A stretch of 37,642 bases of DNA from a virus. The DNA lies in the IMG/VR virus record IMGVR_UViG_3300032307_000289, positions 1 through 37,642 of that record. One strand, given 5' to 3'. Each line of letters starts with the position of its first letter. Positions within the stretch are counted from its first letter, which is position 1. The translations under genes were made by a program, and so were the position numbers. This document shows positions 18,001-26,200 of the stretch, piece after piece. The notes under the pieces were generated by a model, which was not told the origin of the DNA, did not search any database, and was given only the letters and a program-made list of their open reading frames with translations.

Positions 18001-20197
18001 TACTGCTTACGGAAATGGTAGATTTGTTTCAGTGGCCAGCGGAAGAACATACGAAAATTTATCAGGCACTAATATCAGCGGATCAGGCTCGGGTGCAACA
18101 TTTAATGTAACAGCTACTGGAACTACCTATACTGCTACAGTGGCCACAGCTGGTAATTCTGGTTATGCACCAGGAAACACTATTAGCATCCTAGGAACTG
18201 CATTGGGCGGCGCGACGCCAGCTAATGATTTAACTATTACTGTAGTTGCAATAGGCGCACTTACTCCAGGTATAACCACAGTTTCTGTATCAGGCACGGC
18301 CAACTCTGCCGGTACTTCGGCATATTCTACCAGTTATGGAGCATCTTGGACAGCCAGTGCGTTGCCAGGAACTGGCAGAACTTGGAGTAGTGTAACATAC
18401 GGATCTGATAGATTTGTTGCTATAGCTAGGTCTGGAACATCAGCCGCATACAGTGTCAATAATGGAGTTTCTTGGCAAGCCAGTACGCTTCCTGATAACG
18501 CCAACTGGTCAAGCATTGCTTACGGTAGCGGAAGATTTGTAGCAGTACCAGACGGTAGAACATTTAGTTCGCTGTCAGGAACTAACATTATAGGATCAGG
18601 TTCAGGAGCACAATTCAATGTGTCAACTAACGGCACACTGTACTCGGCTTCTGTAATTTCTGGACAATTAGGATCTGGATATGCAGTTAACGACACAATT
18701 AAAATCTTAGGAACTGCATTGGGCGGCGCAACTCCAGCTAATGATTTAACTATCACAGTTAATTCTATTGGCGGCGGTGCACTGGGTTCAGGTTCAGGTG
18801 TGGTAGATATATCTGTAACAGGAACTGCTAAAGTTACTAAACCTGCTTATAGTTTCGACGGAATAACTTGGTACGAGTCACCATATGCAGTTTCAGCAAG
18901 CAGTGTTTCGTACGGTAACGGCATATTCCTAGCCACAAAATTAGGAAGCACAGTGGCACATACCAGTGAAGATGGATTATTTTGGAAAGTACGTACTGTG
19001 TTGAATCAAAATTATACAGGTTCTGCATTTGGATTCAGTGAAACTGAAAACGAAGGAAAGTTTGTAACTATCAGCACAACTGGCACTGGCAGTGTAGTTT
19101 TTGCAGGCGCTACTACTAAAGGTCGTCCAACAGTTACTACTGGTATTATCACTGCTGTGACAGAATTTGAAACAGGCGGCAATTACACTGCACCTCCTAC
19201 TATTACTTTGTTTGATCCTAACGTAACTAGTGTGGCCACAATCACTGCTAGACTAGGAAGCGGAGTACTCAGTGCACCAACATTTGTTAACAGAGGTCGA
19301 GGATATAATACTTCCTCTACAGCGGTAACAATAAACGGTAGCGGCTATGCAGATCAATATCAGACTGGATTAGAAATTGTATTGAGACAGTTGACAAGAC
19401 TACCTCGCCCAGGTGATAACTTGGTCATAGATGATAATGATATCATCTATAAAGTTACTAGTGCCAGCATTTTAGATGGTACATCAGCTCCTAATTTGAC
19501 AGCAAGTATACAAATCAGTCCGTCCATGAGTATTGCATTAAGTCCTGATCACAATAAGAATGTTATTATTCGTGAAAAATACAGTCAAGTACGTTTGACC
19601 AATCACGATTTCTTAAACGTGGGTTATGGAGATCAGCCCGAATCTGGATATCCAGGACTACCGGCTGAAAATACTTTAAATCCTCAAGATCAGACCATTG
19701 AAAGCAATTACGGTCGTGTGTTTTACACATCAACTGACCAAGACGGAAACTTTAAAGTTGGTAATCTGTTTGGAGTTGAACAGGCAACCGGTATTGTAAC
19801 ATTGAGCGCCAGCCAGTTTGGACTAAGTGGATTAAGTCAGTTGAGTTTGGGCGGTATTGCAGTAGGTGGATCCAGTGTTGTTGTTACTCAGTTTAGTACA
19901 GATGGTACATTTGTGGCAAACAGTGACTCAATATTACCAACACAAAAAGCTATTAAATCTTACTTGTCAGCTCGTTTAAGTCAAGGTGGATCAAACACAT
20001 TTACAGGAAATACAACAGCAGGTCAGGTCACTATAGGTGGCCCCAACATTATTAACAATACAATTCCACAAGGTCAACAAGGATCCAGTGTGATAATGGT
20101 TAACAGGGTTAATTTTGATGGGGTAGACTCGGGATTAATTGATGGCGGATTGATGGCGATGGACTTCTTTTTGAAGAACGCAAACCGCCGTGGATAA
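12029..20197 (+). CDS. Giant modular adhesin C (2722 aa): seven CBM-like modules, beta-helix, Asp-box repeats
   Basis: Strong Shine-Dalgarno (AAGGAAAAAG). Architecture by residue: 15-451, seven CBM5/12-like modules (W, YxxGDVVxYGG, YxCxxxH); 511-760, beta-helix entry with one helical RDAGFIIDAVVYD element near 594; 784-858, a YYV-type repeat; 865-1010, beta-helix core (GLRDMTLSGLLG, GRIRATNGNSSYGSYG); 1061-1340, an inserted jelly-roll-like carbohydrate-binding domain (TNLLGYSNDF to GTQLEIGSEPRFYL), itself interrupted; about 1471-1858, five YYV repeats; 1909-2328, Asp-box-like propeller repeats (SDDGETWSS near 1930) with two more inserts; 2562-2585, the STDQDGNFKVGNLFGVEQ signature; 2621-2650, a conserved tail with ILPTQKAIKSYL. 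No signal peptide, membrane segment or catalytic motif. Likely a host-surface-binding fibre. Paralogue of the gene at 20250. Confidence 0.75.
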   Translation: MSEFKISRLRFNYLGQWATDTFYNRDAVVSYEGKTYVCLEPHTSDTNASAFYDALYFFTPGGAPQPRWSIVINGHKWVGEWTPNTYLNLGNMVVYGGSVYICTVAHESTTSFNSDNFEIYASFSKWHPGWTANLAYGIGDVVKYGGIVYICTENHVSASTITLGLEDDIGLWSIVSEGIEYTGTWNSSNFRYKKNDIVKNGPDLWISNAGHTSTTNFDQTKWSIWLPGQEYVGSWSSSSIYQIGDVVMYGGYSYTSLVANNTNNVPSVEATDWELLTTGYNLRGEWSNGTSYRIGDVVRQRGNVFAALQDNSGQNPTAALVIKNYVAAGSSGTTVNLSSTSGIVPGMVIVGAGASLGQTVVTVGVNSVELNIPLDKEITDGQALEFNGINYVYWDLVIPGTKWFGFWTSNTYYVAGDIVVWKNSTYKCIASHDNSTNSTVSRPDADENNQYWITFIPHDRNNALTLQGDILTYSAVTNSTLSIGTTDQVLRATGTTAITPAWAQILVSPKVFYVATTGEDRADYGITWDRPWASINYACQFVGNGTENPNARQALESNKLFVTTEMYNWMLYQKSQSIAPFSPSSMFGQVKTIRDAGFIIDAVVYDITRVGNSQTVAAALSYFKPDGSDSFFNDEVDAQMPFFVAALEFLRDLVVTRVLFGTPPLISYQELMGVPEEDILTMDTTYSAEIPSRDEVESLINLVIDALADATTQNLPAPNQGISSTIFVKTGTYKETLPIVVPAQVAIVGDELRGVTVQPKLVINTFTTESNSTDKTFSAYSTEGMYDGCPIQFVRISSFVTNLTGQVGGAAITAGQTYYVKGSTLTPTSFQVSTVVGGAVVTPEDRQGFNQIVGGDAIEDMFRLRNGTGLRDMTLSGLLGTLTAQNEYFTQRPTGGAFASLDPGTGPNDTSAWIYRRSPYTQNCTMFGIGCSGMKVDGELHNGGNRSITANDFTCIISDGIGAWVTGTESKAELVSVFTYYCYTSYFAEDGGRIRATNGNSSYGSYGCIAEGFDIDESPITAKINNQSTEASAAVQQAFGTDANLLKLQYINAGVEYNQATTNLLGYSNDFLAAGWTTDGNVTLQQNIISPSGYADGWMMTGTTSITDSSYIYKDISITPTGATYSGLIGDNITGSGSGATFDVTVNATSYNVQIALGGTGGTGYVFGNRIRIYGSQVGGVDGTNDITLTVASLVGSTIITVTPAGTVPAGSALNYTASVHVKKGTAQYFDLIAYYTGATQNGSGILFNFDTLAITPYAITGGVNPIEYGVISLTDGWYRIWFTTYDTNALNDTLRFTLYPRGLVFFSGSSYVYGTQLEIGSEPRFYLSTTVGQYTAFADYIIAGAGVEAIIVADETRSLSVYESRITDPGAGAGGSGYLVASNNAQGGNESFITLAGADINTAANYNGMRLFINSGTGAGQFGVISDFNESSKIAYILKESIIPLAITATSSIDDTLTLSNESDVNTLYFNQPVQFIPTYYSTTVTATSQSSVQILQAAGGLFNVMTATSTAGFYYNMAVTFSGTVVGGVVENFTYYIYEIVNSTTFKITSTPFGSALTLQTVTPTSPMFINIPSNTSYMTGSTTSMLANMPIQFTGLALGGVATGDKYYINDVIDATNFTISSLLITGNILSTTSLNKRLGVTSTSTLVPLNPIVFSGVSLGALDLGVKYYISKITTSSSFQVSDTLLVVNVTATEFGTNLITCSSTAGFVVDNPIRFTGNAFGSLIPEQTYFILAINDGTTFAIAPTVGASAVALNTATGSMVAKTCPESSDILDDTGSMAFTTTSAKTTLTTSSGSMNAIFSTPIFGGINAGQTYYVKDITPGSPNSFTISGTLGGVVAQLTEGAGTMQMGEVGWDHVNSGTPAEPALDSTSLYFIEPRLIYSPPQFSQTAISLPAINMMNRYADIVYGDNFWMAVPNGQQTIALSDDGETWSSVTLPTAAETWSSVAYGNTAWVITADRSRTALYSFAKGQSWKRGTLPTASPWVSTAYGNGRFVSVASGRTYENLSGTNISGSGSGATFNVTATGTTYTATVATAGNSGYAPGNTISILGTALGGATPANDLTITVVAIGALTPGITTVSVSGTANSAGTSAYSTSYGASWTASALPGTGRTWSSVTYGSDRFVAIARSGTSAAYSVNNGVSWQASTLPDNANWSSIAYGSGRFVAVPDGRTFSSLSGTNIIGSGSGAQFNVSTNGTLYSASVISGQLGSGYAVNDTIKILGTALGGATPANDLTITVNSIGGGALGSGSGVVDISVTGTAKVTKPAYSFDGITWYESPYAVSASSVSYGNGIFLATKLGSTVAHTSEDGLFWKVRTVLNQNYTGSAFGFSETENEGKFVTISTTGTGSVVFAGATTKGRPTVTTGIITAVTEFETGGNYTAPPTITLFDPNVTSVATITARLGSGVLSAPTFVNRGRGYNTSSTAVTINGSGYADQYQTGLEIVLRQLTRLPRPGDNLVIDDNDIIYKVTSASILDGTSAPNLTASIQISPSMSIALSPDHNKNVIIREKYSQVRLTNHDFLNVGYGDQPESGYPGLPAENTLNPQDQTIESNYGRVFYTSTDQDGNFKVGNLFGVEQATGIVTLSASQFGLSGLSQLSLGGIAVGGSSVVVTQFSTDGTFVANSDSILPTQKAIKSYLSARLSQGGSNTFTGNTTAGQVTIGGPNIINNTIPQGQQGSSVIMVNRVNFDGVDSGLIDGGLMAMDFFLKNANRRG
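12071..13382 (+). repeat. Seven tandem CBM5/12-like modules (adhesin C)
   Basis: Each module of about 45-60 residues begins with a Trp in a G-x-W context, then Y-x-x-GDVV-x-YGG and Y-x-C-x3-H. Modules 1, 2, 3 and 7 keep the Cys-x3-His pair; 4, 5 and 6 have lost the Cys. An unrelated segment of about 65 residues (from VIKNYVAAGSSG to LEFNGINY) splits module 6 from its closing YW. The family typically binds chitin-like or other polysaccharides through exposed aromatics; the ligand here is unknown. Confidence 0.75.
15400..15645 (+). repeat. GSGSGATF/LGG module, copy 1 (nested in jelly-roll of adhesin C)
   Basis: Contains DNITGSGSGATFDVT, GYVFGNRIRIYG and NDITLTV. It sits inside the TNLLGYSNDF jelly-roll domain, between DISITPTG and TVPAGSALNYTASV, positions that are adjacent in uninterrupted versions of that domain. 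Confidence 0.65.
16440..17600 (+). repeat. Block of YYV-type beta repeats (adhesin C)
   Basis: About five copies of a 50-75-residue repeat. Each has a Pro-hydrophobic-x-F-x-G start (for example NMPIQFTGLALGG, NPIVFSGVSLGA, NPIRFTGNAFGS), a YYI or YFI strand, then a phenylalanine strand such as NFTISS, SFQVSD or TFAIAP. Further copies lie at 14380-14600 here, and at 22005-22250, 24660-24890, 25510-25890, 26985-27215 and 28850-29050 in adhesin D. The repeat probably acts as a stalk or spacer. Confidence 0.6.
18049..18310 (+). repeat. GSGSGATF/LGG module, copy 2
   Basis: Contains LSGTNISGSGSGATFNVT, GYAPGNTISILG and TPANDLTITV. A 22-base stretch at 18192-18213 is identical to 18708-18729 in copy 3, and a 20-base stretch at 18218-18237 is identical to 18734-18753, indicating a recent duplication or gene conversion. 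Confidence 0.8.
18556..18835 (+). repeat. GSGSGATF/LGG module, copy 3
   Basis: Contains LSGTNIIGSGSGAQFNVS, GYAVNDTIKILG and TPANDLTITV. It occupies the same relative blade loop as copy 2 and shares near-identical DNA with it. Confidence 0.8.
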
Positions 20198-20217
20198 TAG
20201 CAGTAGATTTAAGTTTA

Positions 20218-20225
20218 GATAAATA
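20218..20225 (+). promoter_or_regulatory. T4-like late promoter (GATAAATA) before adhesin D
   Basis: An exact GATAAATA octamer in the 52-base gap, 24 bases before the start codon. It leaves a short leader containing the AAAGGA ribosome-binding site. Same octamer as at 456 and 33896. Confidence 0.7.
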
Positions 20226-20249
20226 TTGATATCAAAGGAATGAAAAAAA

Positions 20250-23200
20250 ATGGCTGAATTTATATTAGGTAGAATTAAATTCGTTTACCGTAATAATTGG
20301 GAAACTGACACTGTTTACGTAGTTGACGATGTGATCACACAAGGTGGTAAAACCTACATTTGTATTACTAACCATACATCTTCTGCGTTGTTTGCAACCG
20401 ATTATAGTACAAATCCAGAATTAAGTAAATGGAATTTACTTGCAGACGGCCAACAATGGTTAGGCGATTGGACCGCTGGCGAATATTATAACGTTGGCGA
20501 TTTGGTAAAATACGGCGGCATTGTTTACCAGTGTAATACTTCTCATACCGCAGCCACTTATGTCAGTCCAACCTGGTTAGGTTTAGAAAATGATCAAAGC
20601 AAGTGGGACGAATTTGCTACCAGTGTAGATTGGAAAGCAGCCTGGACTACCAGCACACGTTATAAAGTATACGATTTAGTAACCTACGGCGGTATTGTTT
20701 ATATTTGTAAAACTAAACACATCAGTTCAGCCACTGATGAATTAGGATTAGAGGCAGATCAATCTGAATGGGAAACATTTAATCAAGGTATAACTTATCT
20801 TGGCGAGTGGACTGATGCTGTTAGATACAGAGTAAATGACGTTGTTAAATACGGCGCTGATTTATGGATTTGCACAGCGTATCACACAGCCGATACATCT
20901 TTTGATAACTCTAAATTTAGCATATTATTAAATGGTTTTGAGTTTGAAGATTCTTGGTCTGATTCGGAAGTATATCAAATTGGCGACGTAGTAACTTACG
21001 GCGGCTATTCTTATATTTCTAAAACTAATCACACCAATGAAGTTCCGTCAACCAGCACTGCCAACTGGGCAGTATACACTACCGGCTTTAATTTCCGTAG
21101 CGATTGGAATGTCGGTACAGATTACCTAGTAGGCGATGTGGTACGATTAGGCGGATACACTTATGTGGCATTGGTAGATAATACCGGCGAAGAACCGCCA
21201 TCAGCAGAATGGAATCTTTTAAATTCTGGATTACGTTGGACTGTAAACAACGAAACTTATACAGACGTTGCATCTACTACATTGACAGGTATTGGTTCTG
21301 GCGCAACATTTGATGTTAATAGAGTTGGTACTGCTTACACAGTTGTTGTCAATAATGACGGATCATCATATGTTGCAGGCAATACTATTAAAATCTTAGG
21401 AACCAGCGTAGGCGGCCTAACTCCAGCAAACGATATTATAATTACAGTGGACAGCGCAAGTGCAGGCAACATTACTGCAATTTCGCATACTGGAAATTCA
21501 GTGTCTTGGAAAGATGGTATTGTATATGTACTTGGAGATGTTGTATTTTTTGGTCCAAATTCATATATCTGTGTTCAAGGACATACTGCAAGCTCAGGCA
21601 ACAGACCAGATGCAGATAGCACTGCGGATTATTGGAACATCTTGGCCGCTGGTGCAGAAACAGCTACGCTGACAACACCAGGCGACACGCTGTATTACGG
21701 AGCAAACGGTCCACAAAGATTACCAATTGGCACTGACGGACAAGTTTTACGTGTTTCTGACGGCTATCCAGTTTGGGCGACTTACGGTCAGATTTATAAT
21801 TCCGTATTCGTTGGTCCGTTAGGAGTAGATGAGCCATATCCAGCGGCTGGGTTTAGTATTGATAAGCCGTGGAAAACAATTCGCTTTGCTTGTAAGCAAG
21901 TGGAAGAAGGATATCAAAATCCACAATCCAAAGAAATACTACAAACTAACAAACAGTTCTTAATTAAAGAAGTAAACAATTTTATTGTCTACACTTATAA
22001 AGCATCTGTTACTGGCACTACCTCGGGTGTATTCTTAACTGCTAACACTGCAAACATCAATGTTAACATGCCATTTACATTTGGCAGTTTGACAGGTGCT
22101 TTGACATTGGCAGGCAGCGCAATTAATACCAGCACAGTTTATTACATCAAAACAATTGTAGCCAACACCAGCTTTACAGTAAGTGCAACTCCTGGCGGCC
22201 CAGTGATAAATGCCGCTGGAACAGGAACTGGAGTTATTACTTTTAATTACGATTCTGCTAAAGCAGAACGTGATGCAGGATATATTGTTGACGGTCTAGT
22301 GTATGATTTAACACATGGCGGTACACAAAAGACCACAGCAAACACGCTGTCTTTCTACGATGCATCAGGCACCGCTTATATTACAGACAACACTGGATAT
22401 CAAATTACACAATTTATTGGCAGTCACCAATATTTAAAAGTTGTTATTGCTAATGTGTTGTCAAATTCTGCACCAGCATTAAACTATCAAACACTCAACG
22501 GTGTATCTGTACCAGCAGTTCAGAGAATCAATACTGATCTTACAGCAGAAGCTGATGCAAACGCAAACATTCAGTCATTGCTTGACATCTTAGTCGACGG
22601 ACTTTCAGAAGGTAACACATCAGCTGTCGCAGCCGGAATTAATCCTAACACTACTGTTAATATCAAGACAGGTACTTATACTGAAGTTCTTCCAATTGTG
22701 GTTCCTTCCAATACTGCTGTAGTAGGCGACGAATTACGTTCAACAGTAGTACAGCCAAAAAGTGCAAACCCAATGCTGGTCAATGACAAAAAGAAGACTA
22801 TCAGCGCATTGACACGTATTAAAGATATTATTCCAGACTTAATTGCAAATAACAATATTACAGAAACTGCGGGTAACACGCAAACACAGGTCACAACATT
22901 GCCAGCGGGTAGTGTTGGTAGTACAGGTGCAGCCGCAGTTATTATGGCCAACGGACAAACCATAGTAGACATTATTAATACCGGTTATAGTGCAATTCCT
23001 AGTTTTCAATTTACTGCACCAACAGGTTATAATACCAGCTTCTTAGCAGGTTATGGCGATGGTAAGGCTCAAATTGTTCAAAATTACAGTTTCATCATAG
23101 CAGATGTAACACAGTACTATGCCAACAGTGTAACTTACGGTCCAGTATGGACTGCAACCGACACATTAGGTCGCGAAAAAGTAAGACGAAATATCAGTTT

Positions 23201-26200
23201 TATTTTAGATGCGTTACAACATGATATGACTTATGGTGGAAATATACAGTCATTAGTTGCTGGCAGTGCCTATTATAGTTCGTTCTTGTTGAATATTCCA
23301 GCAGACGAAAAGCCTGCACTCATCGATGCATATACATTTATGAAATCGTTGATTGACAAAATTATACAAAAAACTGTTATTACTGCACAGTCTGGCAATA
23401 CTGTAACTCGTGTGACCACAGGCGACGCAGGTTCTGCTGGAGCAAGTACATTTGCGCAAGCACGTATTCAAGATGTAATTGATTGGATAACTACTGGAGA
23501 AACACCTGCAACTGTCGAGCCTAGTATTTCTTGGGCTTCAGCAAGTTTACAAACTTCTTATGCGGCAATCAAAGCAAAACGTACTGAAATTGCATTGGAT
23601 GCCACTGCATGGGTACAAAAATTTCATCAAAACGTTGTTTTAGATTTGGCACTGACCACTCGAGATGCAGGATTAATAGTTGACGCAATTGCTTATGACC
23701 TAGTACTAGGTACAAACTTTAATTCATTATCTGCAGGACGTAGATATCTCAGCGATGCCAGCTCAGCAGTAGCGTTGAGAACTGGCCGTGCAAAAGCCCC
23801 AACACTTGGTGCAATTAATTTTATCAAATATAAAGTTAAAAATATTGCAGCCGCAGGTGCGGTTGCACAAATGCAGACCACATTAGACGACGCTATCAAT
23901 TCTATTACTGGTGGAAAAACTCCAAGAATTTCATATCCTGATCCAGTATTACCGAGTGCCACATATTCCACAGTGGCTGGTGTTAACTTAACTGCATTAG
24001 GAAATTCAGCAACATTCAATATTACTCGAACTGCAATTTCATTGACAGCATCTCCATCCGCTGGCGGTACTGGATACAGTGTTGGTCAAACAATCAAAAT
24101 TTTAGGATCAAATATTGGCGGCGTAACTCCTGCTAATGATATCGTACTAGTAGTATCGGCAATTTCAGGTGGTGCGGTAAGTAGGGTAACAGTAGCACAG
24201 ATCAAAGATGCAGTAATTCAATTGGAAGACAACAGAAACTTCTTATTAGACGAAGTTATTGCATACATTGATTTTACATATCCAGCATTGGAATACGATA
24301 AAGTATTAACACGTCGTGATAGTAACTATATCTTAGATGCACTTCATTACGATTTAACTTACGGCGGAGACTCTGCAAGCCAGCTGACAGGACAAGCATA
24401 TTACACATTTGGCACAAGTCAGATTTCAAGCTATGTTAAAACAGCTACATTGGATGCTATTGATCGTCTAAGTACAGCGGCACAGCTGGTTGCTACTAAC
24501 AGTGCAGTGACTCCAACGACTGGTAACACTACAAGTCAAATATTTAAGAATGGCGCACAAGTTGCTGGTCCTGCTATTGCAGCCACAACTATTGATGAAT
24601 TAGTAACTAAAATCTATAATTATGTAGATCTTGGATTAGATGCAGGCGCACCAAGTATTACCATTACTGCTATTGCAACCACGGATACATTTACATCTAA
24701 TGCACATGGATTGTTTGATGGTGACTTTATAGAAATGCGTAACGCCAGTACCAATGGTTTAGTATTAGGCACAACATATTATGTTGTTGGTGCTACTACT
24801 AATACATTTAAATTGGCTGCAACCTACGGTGCTGTAGCAATAACAACATTTACTAACGGCACTGGATTATCAATCAGTGTACACAAAACAAGTATGCCTT
24901 ATCTAGGGTGGGTTGACTCTACTTTAGTGCAAGTATATAGTACCTTATCGTCAGCTAAGTCTGATCTACAAGATGACGTAATTGATTTTATCAACGAAAA
25001 TTATGCAAACTTAGACTATGACGAAAGTCAAGCACGTAGCGATTCCAGCAAGGTAATTGATGCTGTGGCTTATGACTTTATGTTTGACAGTAATTTCCGT
25101 GCAGTCAAAGCAGGGCAAGCATACAATCGTCCACAAGCGGCACCATTGTTAGGTAGATTACAGTCAAGCACACGTGAATCTCTAAAGTCTTTACAGACTG
25201 CAATTCAAAACACAGTTGATACCAGTGCAACGGCTGCGTTGCGAGTACGTCGCGGTATGGAAATTATATTGGCTCAATTGTCGTTTGGAGTTGGCGAAAC
25301 TCCTGAGATGACTGGAACAACTGAATATAACAATGATGTGCTGACAATTGCAGGCGTTGAAATTTTACGTGCTAACATTGATTATCTAACACACGAAGGA
25401 ACTGCATGGGTTGACGCTAATTTTGGCGGAACTGTAACTTCAACATCTGCCACAGGAAATGTGTTTAACGTGTTGAGTCACAGTTTTGAAGTAGGAGATC
25501 CGATTAAGTTTACGTTTACTCCTATTGCCACTGTAGCCACAGCTACAACTGCAAGTACTAAGAAAATTACACTTAATACCACAGCAGGTGTTGTAGTAGG
25601 CATGCCAGTTACATTTGATGGAACACTATTTGGCGGAGTTAGTGGAAGTCCAACAGTGTATTATGTAGAAAGCATTACAGGCAGTGACATCACCATCAGT
25701 CTAACTAATGGTGGCGCAGCCGGAGTTATTACTTCAGATGATACGGGTATTATGGCAGTGACAATTGGAGGAGTAATGGGCGGTATCAATGCCAACACCA
25801 CATATTATGTGTTGTCAACTCCAACTATCGATTCGTTCACAGTTACCGCAGTACAAAACTCTTCAACAGTTCAAGTTCTTTCAAACAGTATAGGCGCAAT
25901 GACCACAGGTTATGCGTATGATCCAGCATCATGCCGTAGAGATATGGCAGAATTTTTGAAAGCATTGATATATGATGTTCAATACACTGGAAACTACAAG
26001 TCTAAACGTGCGGCCCAGTTATATCTAAATGCAATCAATGGATCAGAACTCAGTGATATGTGGTTAGTACGTAACGCAACTGGTGTTAGAAACATGACTT
26101 TGTCAGGACTAATAGGACCGTTGAGTGTGGAAAATGAATATGGAACCAAGCGTCCAGAAGGCGGATCTTATACTTCGTTAGATCCAGGATTTGGTCCTTA

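Larger units (their letters stand above)
17755..19010 (+). repeat. Asp-box-like propeller repeats (adhesin C)
   Basis: Repeats of the form WSSVAYGNGRFVAVASG followed by AAYS and an Asp-box-like DxGxTW turn; the clearest is LSDDGETW near residue 1930. The units resemble BNR/Asp-box beta-propeller blades. Two GSGSGATF modules interrupt the array after GRFVSVASGRT and after GRFVAVPDGRT, the same blade loop each time. Confidence 0.65.

Noticed and set aside
17755-19010. Sialidase activity suggested by Asp-box repeats (also 27345-28650)
   Set aside because: Only the structural Asp-box-like turns are seen; no FRIP motif or arginine triad of a catalytic sialidase was found.
19712-20197. Peptidase S74-type intramolecular chaperone at the fibre C-termini
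   Set aside because: The C-termini lack the conserved Ser/Lys autocleavage pattern and are too short after the STDQDGNF signature.
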